Shown: piece by piece, positions 61,101 to 63,438 of the stretch | How positions within the stretch are numbered: position 1 is the stretch's first letter | How the letters are laid out: every line of letters begins with the position of its first letter | Origin: Hofstenia miamia | Taxonomy: Eukaryota; Xenacoelomorpha; Acoela; Hofsteniidae | Reading direction: 5' to 3' | Length of the DNA: 64,000 nucleotides | Assembly (NCBI GenBank): GCA_900660155.1 | Contig: CABFPE010000279.1 | Coordinates: 253,624 to 317,623 of the forward strand | Translations under genes and position numbers: made by a program | Notes under the pieces: model-generated | What the model was told of the DNA's origin: nothing | Databases searched by the model: none | What the model saw: the letters and a program-made list of their open reading frames with translations, nothing else

Positions 61101-62579
61101 CACATATATTACCTAACCTGCTGCCAAGTAATGTTCGAAGTAATGTATAAAGTTTATAGCCTGAAATTCCAATTTTGTAAAAAAGTTTCAATTTTGTCCA
61201 TAGAGCTCATCCCTAAGAAATCTAGAACCCGTGGAAGCAAAACCTAACCAAGAATGTTTCTTTTTATTTACATAAAACACCCAAATGGTATTGAAGACAC
61301 TCCTATATCCTGTGGTGCTTTCCGATTTTAAATATCCTTATGAGTTTGTGTGTCAGAAAGGTTAAAATGATTTATTAAGAAAAGATTTAGTAATCTGTTA
61401 TAAGTAAAAAAATGAGTGGTAAAGAAAATAATAGCGGAAGATTTATAATTTGATTTACATATTCAAATGAGACACTGTAAAATAATTTTAAACTTCCAAC
61501 CTGAAGTAAACGTAGTGGTATACGGCTTAAAACATCCTTCGATAATAATTTCAATGCGCTGAGCTTTTGAACAAGATCCACTAAGTAGGATAACAAAGAT
61601 CTCAAGTAACTCCAGATCATCATTAAGAAGCACTGCAACATTCATATCATTATTTGCCTTAGCGTTGTAAATCTAAAAATAATTTCAGTTACTTGTTAAA
61701 ATGATTTAAAAAATTCTAAGAACCCTGACATAATACCATAAAGATCGTGTGTTTACAAGATTAAGGAATTAATCGAACTATCTAACCTGTCCTAGATTTT
61801 GATTACGATCGGTGGGATCACTTGAAGGAACAAAAAGATATTCCCTGGTGTTATCCCGTACTGACTCTTCTCCAGTGTCACTGTTTTTCACTTTGAAAAG
61901 TACTCGAAACTCTATTACAACATCACTTTCGTTAGAGGCAAAGAAAACTTTGACATTGTCGACCTCATTTTTGGGAGTACTCTAGAAATAGGTTTATGAA
62001 TATTAATACATAAAAAGAATGCATAACTTAAAAATAGTGTACTACTTACATTATTCACTGAAATAACTTGAACCATATTTGCCTTATTGGAACAATCGAT
62101 AGCCTCATCAACATTAGTTTCATTTTTACGTTCCATATTGTCAAATGTTTCGCAAATCGTTGATGTTGTTGTTGCAAAAGAGCCAACTAAAAATTTAGAG
62201 CTATCCTTGTTGGTTGCTAATCATTAACAACTGCTATAAAAATGTAATATTAACTTAAATAAAATATAAAAACTGAAAGGACAAAAAATCAAGGAAATCC
62301 CAGGGATGATTATAATAGATTTCGCATATGTATCAAAATTATAAGTTATAGCCAATATACGTAGATCTGAAGTAGGTGAATTAATTAAGAATTAAGTTGG
62401 AAAGACTTACGAGTAGTTGTTGCAACAGTAGGCTTAAAGCATCCTTCCACAACAATTTCGATATGAGAGGACGTTTGACATGTATCTGAGAGTAATGCTA
62501 TTCTAATGTCAAACAGCAATAGAGTTTCAGGAATATTTACAGAAATATCTTGCACTTCGTTAGCATTTGCCTTGAAAAT
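4098..62579 (-). CDS. Giant secreted mucin/hemolectin-like protein, 5'-incomplete, about 55 visible exons
   Basis: This is one multi-exon host gene. I joined exons by AG acceptors, GT donors and phase continuity; nearly every exon length fits the phase of its neighbours. In translation order it has: ten or so modules of about 165 residues (each three exons, with about four conserved cysteines), Ser/Thr-rich linkers, a 40-residue mucin-type repeat exon, Cys-rich mucin C-terminal exons, VWC-like exons and a terminal CTCK. Family knowledge: a CTCK after VWC modules and Ser/Thr-rich tracts is the C-terminal design of gel-forming mucins, VWF, SCO-spondin and arthropod hemolectin/hemocytin, where the CTCK drives disulphide dimerisation. 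Inference: a secreted, O-glycosylated, multimerising matrix, mucus or clotting protein. No VWD domain or signal peptide is seen; they would lie upstream of the window, because the first visible exon is a module's third exon. Splitting into two genes around the gap at 22 kb cannot be excluded. Confidence 0.8.
4641..5407. mobile_element. hAT-like non-autonomous element
   Basis: The left end CAGTGGCACAGGTAAC...GAGGGGGCAC and the reverse of the right end CAGGTGCGCAATCAAGGGGG are related. Flanking 8-mers caccaata and cactcata agree at 6 of 8. The interior has only broken frames. It lies in the intron before the CTCK exon. Confidence 0.5.
5605..5721 (-). CDS. VWC-like CCPKC exon
   Basis: A 117-bp exon, phase 0-0. 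It reads EGYVPAKKWNRSETCCPKCV PEHVCRA. The CCPxC motif ends a VWC module. The donor (CAA|GTATCG) is weak but is the one that keeps frame with the CTCK exon; the alternative GTAAAA donor 27 bases upstream breaks it. Confidence 0.75.
5760..5811. repeat. (TA)n microsatellite
   Basis: About 25 TA units in the intron just upstream (gene sense) of the CCPKC exon. Confidence 0.95.
6077..7386 (-). mobile_element. mariner element with intact transposase frame
   Basis: It is flanked by TA on both sides (6075-6076 and 7387-7388). The 28-bp terminal inverted repeats match at about 21 positions; both share the inner AAATGAT(C/T)TGGACTG block. It is 1,310 bp long, the usual mariner size. It sits in the host-gene intron between exons 5605-5721 and 8016-8135 and is antisense to nothing: its gene has the host orientation. 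Confidence 0.88.
6153..7202 (-). CDS. mariner (DD34D) transposase, apparently complete
   Basis: The frame is 349 residues from MANIPDFRSYAF, close to the 345 of Mos1; an upstream in-frame Met adds 14 unlikely residues. The N-terminal half has the paired HTH region (GKTATEIFSDLFS, SGRPRETRT). The linker WVPHQLT precedes the catalytic domain: first Asp in VQDETWVLWDSK, second in MWDNARPHSA, third in YSPDLNLCD, with 34 residues between the last two. No stop or frameshift interrupts it. It cuts the element's TIRs and pastes at TA. Weakly matched TIRs temper any claim of activity. Confidence 0.88.
   Translation of the reverse strand: MANIPDFRSYAFIRWRMGKTATEIFSDLFSTFPDVSPGRSTVFGWVEAMEKGSFTLEKRTSSGRPRETRTSENISRVRELIDQNPRLSTYEVSAELSLPQTAILKILREDLKFKNVLSVWVPHQLTTRNKVERVNCCRALIQLFDEHGFEFLGSHMFVQDETWVLWDSKPRREVWIAQDAQKPTTPRPKLTSRKTMALVGFTCRPKRFSVSILPPGVTADRNVMIQYLKDTGHRFNNLKKNKIKLGELLLMWDNARPHSANDTQAFLTCRGIQPVKQPAYSPDLNLCDRFLFRKIKNQLKGYDFTGHEDVKDCMQRVVRSLPEDELFQQLENLRDHCQAVIEAEGDYVT
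7464..7502. repeat. (TA)n microsatellite
   Basis: TA run about 80 bp beyond the mariner right end. Confidence 0.95.
8016..8135 (-). CDS. VWC-like exon
   Basis: A 120-bp exon, phase 0-0. It reads QGERWVEKSNDTCMTIVKYC, GENGIVEEVYNE, TIQCGVCQ. The W, TC, YC and CGVCQ positions are as in von Willebrand factor type C modules. Confidence 0.8.
8352..8856. mobile_element. hAT-type MITE (505 bp)
   Basis: Ends CAGAGTTGGAATCGG and (reverse) CAGAGTTGGAGTCAGG; flanking 8-mers gatacaag and gatatgag match at 6 of 8. Subterminal GGTTCGG/TCGGGTA motifs recur on both sides, in inverted orientation. It is non-coding. Confidence 0.7.
9269..9338 (-). CDS. VWC-like exon, N-terminal part
   Basis: A 70-bp exon completing a split codon, then TCDQGNLIVDMECKCIVDGI EHK, ending in phase 0. 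The CxC motif followed by a G-rich turn is the start of a VWC-like unit completed by 8016-8135. Confidence 0.75.
9432..9619 (-). CDS. Cys-rich C-terminal exon 3
   Basis: A 188-bp exon, phase 0 in, two extra bases out, joined to the next exon as GT|A. It reads VYDPIQRRCVKKSKCSCYHP, then GPVVVESVPDRF, YYSSCPFQTDYSCSV. The donor is GTTAGT. Confidence 0.8.
9659..9834 (-). CDS. Cys-rich C-terminal exon 2
   Basis: A 176-bp exon, phase 1 in, phase 0 out. Key stretches are DTRCNLPGPFGTTIRGRVKS, QEICEYSVNGVKWEMKSSYS and DYCVCENQAGSPPK. The closing CVC pattern is VWC-like. Confidence 0.8.
9878..10060 (-). CDS. Cys-rich C-terminal exon 1
   Basis: A 183-bp exon, phase 1-1. It has cysteines in EDPCAYVVGDKILKCGDIEV, NTPCLNATN, EVQCKPNCLMENMDIYVCVA and DDCQL. 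The Cys density is typical of the region before VWC domains in mucins and VWF-like proteins; no named Pfam-type domain is certain. Confidence 0.8.
10153..10303 (-). CDS. Thr-rich linker exon
   Basis: A 151-bp exon, phase 0 in, phase 1 out. It starts SATTTSESTVEFTTTAGTTT and is about half Thr/Ser. It is the last mucin-type linker before the Cys-rich C-terminus. Confidence 0.75.
11307..11554. mobile_element. Fold-back (palindromic) MITE
   Basis: The arms at about 11307-11390 and 11455-11554 are inverted copies (TCGCAATAT, AAGATTGTGA, TTGTGAAATTACT are shared), leaving a short loop. It is non-coding and lies in the intron between the linker exons 10153 and 11611. Confidence 0.6.
11611..11711 (-). 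CDS. Ser/Thr-rich linker exon
   Basis: A 101-bp exon, phase 1 in, phase 0 out. It begins ETCPNYTTPLL, then about 20 residues dominated by Thr and Ser (KATSSVTVTSETTL). It joins module F to the next Thr-rich exon. Confidence 0.7.
12422..13640 (+). pseudogene. hAT transposase remnant (ZMYM/DUF4371-like)
   Basis: Fragments in order match the hAT catalytic core: LGGLSINFYCG-stop-AYETAAVVVGYKTGVQ (the family's GQAYDNAAxMxGxxxGVQ), VCIQTYAV, then IKRLIETKFSVRAEGG (the LKRLxxTRWSAR motif), and RIFPTRATSVASCQPVFSK with LRTFSVQH (the C-terminal dimerisation region). Many stops and shifts interrupt it. It is antisense to the host gene, in the intron between exons 11611 and 14498. Confidence 0.75.
14498..20454 (-). 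CDS. Module F region (three exons, divergent and partly fused)
   Basis: Exon 20358-20454 (phase 0 to 1) is a short third-exon type: IYNVPTNVEETISLQI and IIFVVLITQS, without the usual C-terminal cysteines. Exon 19495-19778 (phase 1 to 0) appears to fuse first and second exon types: MCDHCSLPVISNPTPFGFLV, a Cys at KICSG, then DSVSIRFRLSVMPTFGDG. Exon 14498-14696 (phase 0 to 1) is third-exon-like: IFTASDADYST, then FNLHCPPIALF and DVCNITCDAYIM. Phases join cleanly to the Ser/Thr exon at 11611. First and second exons matching 20358-20454 were not confidently found. Confidence 0.65.
15241..16370. mobile_element. Possible TIR element, about 1.1 kb
   Basis: The left arm contains GAAACACACGCGGAATTCCAG and continues AGATCATTGGTTAT; the right arm (reversed) contains CGGAATTCCAGAGATAATTA preceded by GAAACACG. 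The arms are about 55-70 bp with an indel. Flanks were not resolved. No coding signal inside. Confidence 0.4.
16371..18489. other. Intron, no exon recognised
   Basis: Part of the 4.8-kb intron between exons 14498-14696 and 19495-19778. A GC-rich patch (GGCCGTAGCTAAGGGGCAGG, about 18231-18290) looks like a transposon end, and 17640-17690 has short direct repeats of tttaggtaa. No open frame was assigned. Confidence 0.5.
18490..18740 (-). pseudogene. hAT-like transposase fragment (CGGBP1-like type)
   Basis: The frame reads KLSKPILSNFINAHANFST, LKNYLPQFHLETVEEIRSNV, VDENVCFIIDERTNF. The KPxLxxFL, LRxxYLPxxxE and DExTD-like motifs resemble the start of hAT-derived CGGBP1-like transposases. About 62 residues survive; flanking frames are broken. 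Confidence 0.5.
19802..19852. repeat. (TA)n microsatellite
   Basis: About 25 TA units, 24 bp from the acceptor of exon 19495-19778. Confidence 0.95.
20455..21898. other. Intron region, one doubtful exon
   Basis: Between the mucin exon and exon 20358-20454. A phase-compatible open segment (21713-21837) with a good acceptor (tttatttctag) exists, but its peptide is hydrophobic and unlike any module, so I do not call it. Nothing else recognised. Confidence 0.4.
21899..23384 (-). CDS. Mucin-type Ser/Thr-rich tandem-repeat exon (contains 1,000-N gap)
   Basis: The acceptor (tttag) lies just above 23384 and the entry phase fits exon 24103-24259. The exon encodes about 3.3 copies of a 40-residue unit of the type STGSFSSSTGTVSETSV plus LSSSISPSSHVTSLSSSE, then N, then a partial copy and TATFTYSLIATTTTRLQ. 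More than half the residues are Ser or Thr, as in O-glycosylated mucin domains. The reading frames on the two sides of the gap do not agree, so the gap size is only a placeholder. The 3' boundary at 21899 (donor GTGAAA) is a guess. Confidence 0.6.
21949..23370 (-). repeat. 120-bp coding tandem repeat
   Basis: A period of 120 bp is visible at 22993-23370 (three full units and part of a fourth) and resumes at 21949-21992 left of the gap. Units differ by a few substitutions, mostly conserving Ser/Thr content. The real number of units is hidden by the N run. Confidence 0.85.
21993..22992. other. Assembly gap (exactly 1,000 N)
   Basis: An unsequenced stretch inside the mucin repeat exon. The round size suggests a default gap length. 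Confidence 0.99.
24103..30740 (-). CDS. Module E, divergent (three widely spaced exons)
   Basis: Exons are a 30628-30740, b 26431-26640 and c 24103-24259, with phases 1-0, 0-0 and 0-1 as in the other modules. Exon a is short: Ser/Thr, then TTCFYPENGEADINCENLAS. Exon b has RFSWKFVSSAKNQNIDFRVL; c has QVPAEFAQTDSIYIAILKNS followed by CDQ and WCYRST. It lacks the NMERKN and GCFKP motifs. The exon a-b intron carries the 27.8-29.7 kb element and two smaller repeats. Confidence 0.65.
24260..26430. other. Intron of module E, mostly featureless
   Basis: AT-rich non-coding sequence. A possible hAT-type repeat lies at 25778-26139 (CAGAGGGGCGGC left, reverse of right end CAGTGATGTCCCC), but flanking duplications do not match. 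Confidence 0.4.
27140..27430 (+). pseudogene. Tc1/mariner transposase scrap
   Basis: The plus strand gives MIDGNLIRNCIKR followed by HQRNMPLQQDNTSTHRARNT. DGN and LQQDNxxxHRA are the second catalytic Asp region of Tc1-like transposases. An overlapping frame gives LYDRWQFNTELYKETL, showing a frameshift. No ends found. Confidence 0.5.
27844..29749 (+). mobile_element. 1.9-kb TIR transposon of unassigned family, decayed
   Basis: Ends TTAGGGTGTCGCATTTT and (reverse) TTAGGCTGTCCCACTTT match at 14 of 17. Two open pieces (28244-28498 and 28536-28862) encode transposase-like protein: KREIIVVFFGDKLLKFPELP, LKIDAICFNTEATNTGQRNG, then after a TGA at 28860-28862 LHVLDQVMKHEINGFFPVA. A D..CF(D/N)T.A(S/T)NTG..NG core followed by a H-L/I-E-like stretch is a recurring transposon-derived protein seen in invertebrate genomes; I cannot name the superfamily. 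It is antisense to the host gene in the intron of module E. Confidence 0.6.
30324..30592. mobile_element. hAT-type MITE (269 bp)
   Basis: Ends CAGCGTTGGCAAAAACTG and (reverse) CAGGGTTGGCAAGTTTAAAA, a typical hAT terminus, with further inverted blocks (TTTTAAAC). Flanking 8-mers gacattcc and gacttttt agree at 5 of 8. It sits just 3' (downstream in the gene) of exon 30628-30740. Confidence 0.6.
32122..32798 (-). CDS. Module D' (three exons)
   Basis: Exons are a 32662-32798, b 32395-32583 and c 32122-32296. Exon a has SICEIFDDMERKNQ and VDCSDIDKMIHVISVDN; b has DDVDNVKVFFASNESHVIEF and DLTDPEQDLGQ; c has IYKVDANVEMNIPVLIDE, LLKDSCVKAQRI and VEGCFKPTTT. Exon a has the same length as in D'' (137 bp). 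Motifs match D and D''. Confidence 0.82.
33028..33888 (-). CDS. Module C' (three exons)
   Basis: Exons are a 33746-33888, b 33485-33673 and c 33028-33196. Exon a has GICEAFGNMERKNE and NCANVDDMIFTISLDL; b starts SDPKEDVDSIRVTFTDNTD; c has IYQANANIVNYIPVNFPDD, SDTCETGTRIQVV and EGCFKPTISTT. It has the same lengths and phases as module C (143, 189 and 169 bp), so it is a clear duplicate of it. Confidence 0.82.
34088..34260. repeat. (TA)n tract with 134-N gap
   Basis: A TA dinucleotide run enters and leaves an N stretch at 34117-34250, so the gap is an unresolved microsatellite. Confidence 0.9.
34261..35570. other. Intron, repeat-like, no gene
   Basis: From 34261 to about 34780 the sequence is GC-richer with clusters of GAGCTGAGCCGAGCCGAG-type motifs, and related TCGAGC/GACAAGCTGAGTC motifs recur at 34920-35000. 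These look like subterminal repeats of a transposon, but I could not define ends. Confidence 0.4.
35571..36900 (+). pseudogene. hAT transposase remnant (second copy, ZMYM/DUF4371-like)
   Basis: Starts with MDKFV, typical for this family. Further pieces are IGQYLKEEVLLRVRKAGFF and TIIADQTTDVLTTE (the IxDETTD region), then VAQGYDGASVMS and YYHCLSHSLNFLMVLE (the QxYDGAxxMSG and CxxHxLNL motifs). Several stops and shifts break it. Antisense to the host gene, in the 6.7-kb intron between modules B' and C'. Confidence 0.75.
36901..39354. other. Intron, no gene assigned
   Basis: A plus-strand open frame at 37517-37810 has no recognisable motif. Short repeats of TTCCAGGCAGTTCC type occur at 37228-37275 and again near 38310-38345. 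Otherwise AT-rich non-coding. Confidence 0.4.
39359..39509. mobile_element. TTAA-flanked MITE (151 bp), piggyBac-like
   Basis: The element lies between TTAA at 39355-39358 and TTAA at 39510-39513. The inverted ends share GTTTACACGATAAGTTTTCC; a third, internal copy (about 39411-39431) is inverted relative to the left end. TTAA duplications are the hallmark of piggyBac-type insertion. Confidence 0.7.
40610..41429 (-). CDS. Module B' (three exons)
   Basis: Exons are a 41269-41429, b 41042-41227 and c 40610-40790, with phases 1-0, 0-0 and 0-1. Exon a opens with Ser/Thr (SSPFSTQSSETTATAK), then TCEDFEGMNMQNITYIEGRP and a second Cys. Exon b has NIQLMFTSSKNSGNVRVRLI; c has IYEVPTNENFIAPILI, FMQDTCLNAGEVSMTV and RACAET. 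It is the counterpart of module B and sits directly after the micro-exon array. Confidence 0.8.
42107..45578 (-). repeat. Tandem array of 14 micro-exon units (265-bp period)
   Basis: Each unit is one 57-bp micro-exon plus about 208 bp of intron. Micro-exons, in the coding direction, lie at 45522-45578, 45293-45349, 45028-45084, 44765-44818 (54 bp, an in-frame 3-bp loss), 44500-44556, 44233-44289, about 43977-44033, about 43701-43757, 43436-43492, 43171-43227, 42905-42961, 42638-42694, 42373-42429 and 42107-42163. The commonest peptide is PTSGTASTGSQSSSEYTSG. Every micro-exon is phase 1-1, so any number can be included or skipped without a frame change. Ten have both AG and GT. The acceptor is lost at 42373-42429 and in the two diverged copies at 43.7 and 44.0 kb, and the donor is lost at 45522-45578. 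Copies at 42.9-43.5, 44.2 and 45.0-45.35 kb are nearly identical, introns included, so the expansion is recent. Array length may be under- or over-called by the assembly. Confidence 0.85.
46850..55026 (-). CDS. Module D (three exons, split by a LINE-filled intron)
   Basis: Exons are a 54908-55026, b 54668-54859 and c 46850-47018. Exon a has LVCETIDETKVDEDVDCSD and lacks the NMERKN motif of its relatives; b has NEVDNLKVFFASNEDN, LEFRVLFKV and DPTDPEENLGQ; c has IYKVSSNEVVAVPILIDEE, SDSCLKAQRI and EGCFKPP. Phases are 1-0, 0-0 and 0-1. The b-c intron is 7.6 kb because two LINE copies and a snapback repeat lie in it. Confidence 0.82.
47019..48042. other. Intron of module D, no gene
   Basis: AT-rich with short (ta)n runs at 47431-47440 and 47481-47490. 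No coding signal. Confidence 0.5.
48043..48215 (-). mobile_element. 5'-truncated LINE 3' end
   Basis: Aligns with the 3' end of the LINE at 49513-52400: shared GAGTTA(A/G)AAGCAAATTTATTGC, CACCTTACTTAAAGG and TTGAGTCCA(A/G)GTGCTTAAT blocks. It ends in a (TTA)n-like tail on the minus strand. Only about 170 bp remain, as for a 5'-truncated insertion. Confidence 0.75.
48216..48283. repeat. (TAA)n/(ATT)n palindromic tract
   Basis: A run of taa units followed directly by att units, forming a simple palindrome between the LINE scrap and the snapback repeat. Confidence 0.85.
48284..49512. mobile_element. Snapback repeat with clustered TATTATAATGGCGCTGAATA motifs
   Basis: Five head-to-tail variants of TATTATAATGGCGCTGAATA lie at 48284-48430, and inverted variants (e.g. 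TATTCAGCGCCTTTATAATA) at about 49220-49310 and 49497-49510. Inside, a second inverted pair of about 70 bp (48803-48875 and 48958-49030, sharing TCTAGATGTAAAAT and AGAAGAGAATAAAAGT) forms a hairpin, with a third related arm near 48570-48670. Non-coding; family unknown. Confidence 0.6.
49513..52400 (-). mobile_element. Non-LTR retrotransposon (LINE), 5'-truncated, with 985-N gap
   Basis: On the minus strand the RT domain runs from 52266: SPLYKKSDPLDPNNYRPIS, SENQYGFRPNFSTANAIF, AVAFLDLSKAF, gap, LGVPQGTVLGPILFALYVND, YQYADDTCII. In-frame TAA stops occur at 50317-50319 and 50062-50064; the same frame continues to a C-terminal part (RSLNYIPKHESVKDLISIYK, FICSKLWNDLNVEIK) ending at 49561. The tail is (TTA)n-like at 49497-49512. 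The motifs fit jockey/CR1-group LINEs. No endonuclease is seen upstream of about 52400, so it is 5'-truncated. The host-gene intron of module D contains it. Confidence 0.85.
50651..51635. other. Assembly gap (985 N)
   Basis: Unsequenced stretch inside the RT domain of the LINE. Confidence 0.99.
52440..54240 (-). mobile_element. Second, older LINE (decayed)
   Basis: Pieces in order: a pre-RT segment (53833-54237, LLRDRKSFYNGNKSQLKR), GRDGIPYWLIKK near 53575, RT core at 52807-53454 (FVSINSIISRIFERLLFDTL, NSNQFGFRKGSSTECALL, FTFDLSKAFDRAPRHRNVE, LIKYADDINCI), and a C-terminal INPKRELYTLGRLRERKPHS near 52480-52530. Several frame changes lie between. It differs in sequence from the neighbour at 49513-52400 and is clearly older. 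Confidence 0.75.
55161..56072 (-). CDS. Module C (three exons)
   Basis: Exons are a 55930-56072, b 55694-55882 and c 55161-55329, with phases 1-0, 0-0 and 0-1. Exon a has KVCEAVGNMERKNE and MNCTNVDDMIFSIVLDH; b starts NDPKEDVDNIELLFTNNT and has VEFRIFFWAKNRD; c has IFQANSNEVINIPVSIPDE, SDTCQKDTRIEVV and AEGCFKS. It is closely matched by C' (33028-33888). Confidence 0.82.
56355..57305 (-). CDS. Module B (three exons)
   Basis: Exons are a 57148-57305, b 56931-57104 and c 56355-56529, with phases 1-0, 0-0 and 0-1. Exon a begins with a Ser/Thr stretch, then LACDDIEGMELQTVSWVED and a second Cys in KVICFGSPF. Exon b has NNVEVKFTPRFGPAVVRFRV; c has ISEVETNEIIRIPILVSEK and LLHDTCYNADAISL ending in DDCME. 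Type B differs from C and D by lacking the NMERKNE motif and the GCFKP ending. Its closest relative is B' (40610-41429). Confidence 0.8.
57567..57611 (-). CDS. Ser/Thr-rich linker micro-exon 2
   Basis: A 45-bp exon, phase 1-1, bounded by AG/GT. It encodes ASTSGTFSQSSSETG, which shares the SQSSSE core with the array micro-exons. Confidence 0.7.
57936..57998 (-). CDS. Ser/Thr-rich linker micro-exon 1
   Basis: A 63-bp exon, phase 1-1, with 'tttac' donor context and a CTAATT (reverse of AATTAG) acceptor. It encodes TSTGAFSSTYSQPSSTPWTT. It resembles the 57-bp micro-exons of the array at 42.1-45.6 kb and is probably their ancestral relative. Confidence 0.7.
58038..59373 (-). mobile_element. Tc1/mariner-superfamily element with perfect 30-bp TIRs
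   Basis: Left and right ends are exact inverted repeats of 30 bp beginning CAGGGTTATTCATAATTAAC, flanked by TA duplications (58036-58037 and 59374-59375). The length is 1,336 bp. It lies in the intron between module D'' and linker micro-exon 1, a few dozen bases from that exon's acceptor. Confidence 0.92.
58161..59240 (-). pseudogene. DDE transposase (DUF4817/Tc1-like), one early stop
   Basis: The natural start appears to be ATG at 59238-59240 (MSRLKLEDRILLVELYF). A TGA at 59181-59183 stops it after 19 codons; the frame then stays open for about 340 codons. Motifs: HTH (FHTTGSVADLQRSGR, RRTNISQASVHRIL), first Asp in ILWTDEAHFHLNGEVN, second in FQQDGATPHTA, third in SPDLNGCDFWLWG with about 42 residues between. 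Proteins of this type are common in arachnid, aphid and copepod genomes. A downstream Met (59099) could still give 312 residues lacking the first HTH. Confidence 0.85.
59411..60726 (-). mobile_element. mariner element with perfect 29-bp TIRs
   Basis: Exact 29-bp inverted ends begin CGAGGGGCGTTCAATAAGTA, with TA duplications at 59409-59410 and 60727-60728. The length is 1,316 bp. It is much more GC-rich than its surroundings, suggesting recent arrival. It is only 37 bp from the element at 58038-59373. Confidence 0.93.
59484..60544 (-). pseudogene. mariner transposase, one stop and one frameshift
   Basis: It starts at MAEMADFSPEGWRFYVF. HTH region: SYRTVARWVEAFRAGREHLE, SGRPVEVMTKEK; linker WVPHMLSQEQ; first Asp in VTGDEKWFYYF; second in HHDNASSHTA. 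The third-Asp motif reads HPP-stop-SPDLAPCDFW: a TAA at 59684-59686 replaces the expected Tyr codon of YSPDL. A one-base shift shortly after puts the C-terminus (DLARRINQELKSI to EYFEGL) in another frame. With so few lesions and perfect TIRs the copy is young. Confidence 0.87.
61501..62186 (-). CDS. Module D'' (three exons)
   Basis: Exons are a 62050-62186 (phase 1 to 0), b 61787-61981 (0 to 0) and c 61501-61672 (0 to 1). Exon a has TICETFDNMERKNE and a second Cys (AIDCSNKANM); b has EVDNVKVFFASNES, VIEFRVLFKV and a DPTD motif; c has IYNAKAN, LLSGSCSKAQRI and IIEGCFKP. The best relatives in the window are modules D and D', which share the CxKAQRI motif. The intron after exon c holds two DDE transposons. 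Confidence 0.8.
62411..62579 (-). CDS. Module C'' third exon (first exon visible)
   Basis: The exon starts in phase 0 and ends in phase 1, with a consensus donor (GTAAGT). It reads IFKANANEVQDISVNIP near its start, then ALLSDTCQ and VVEGCFKPT, closest to the third exon of modules C (55161-55329) and C' (33028-33196). Its first and second exons are not in the remaining 1.4 kb, so the gene continues outside the window. Confidence 0.8.
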
Positions 62580-63407
62580 CTAAATGCGACGTTCATAGTA
62601 AAATTTAGACAAAATACATAATAAATTTAGGATAAATGAATATATTTTTAACTACATAAATACATTTTACATCATTTCAATTTTCTAAAAAAGTTTCAAA
62701 CTCTCATCATACCTAATGCTCTAGTAATCTGGAGGAGCCCAAAAATCTTTTGTTTTTAGCAGGAAAATGTTTTATATACCCACAAACTGGAGACCCAGCT
62801 GAAAACGGAATTTTCGGTGAAACCATAGAGACCTGACATGGCGTCAATTAAATGGGCCCTGTCACCAATATTTGGGGACATGGAGTGAAAGTGCAAAGGT
62901 AACTGGGATAGTCCGTATTGTTACTCTCACTGTAGAGTCCATGTAAAGAATATCAATTTGATTGAAAACTATTCTTCATTTTCCTCAGTTAAATATCATG
63001 GCTTGCGCCACCACTTTCACTAATTTGCACGTTCACCCATATCCACTCTAGAAAAAGCATTTTCTTTGATTAGCATTAATTTAATAAAATTGTGTTCAAC
63101 CGAGCATTGTTAGTTTGATGCACGCATGGCTTAAAGCTGAGTATGGTAGAAAAAAATCTTAATTTCGTGAAATTTACTGTTTCTAAGATTAATTACCAAT
63201 AATTGAGTTAAAAACTTATTTCAGTAAACTATGATAAATTAATAATGTTTATTCATACTGGAATGATATTTATGTGTATTATACAAACATGTGATGAAAC
63301 AGACATTTGGAATAAAATTACAGCGTCTATACAATTTCAAAATGTATGTTCCATTTAAGGAACAATGAAAGGAAAAGTGTTAGGCCCAGGTTTATGAAAA
63401 TACTCCC

Positions 63408-63438
<31 letters not shown>

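Noticed and set aside
61787-61981. Module second exon as a SEA domain (EVDNVKVFFAS, VIEFRVLF)
   Set aside because: The alternating hydrophobic strand with a downstream FRVLF is SEA-like at first sight, but the module has conserved cysteines at both ends and no G-S-V-V-V cleavage-type motif, so I left the fold open.
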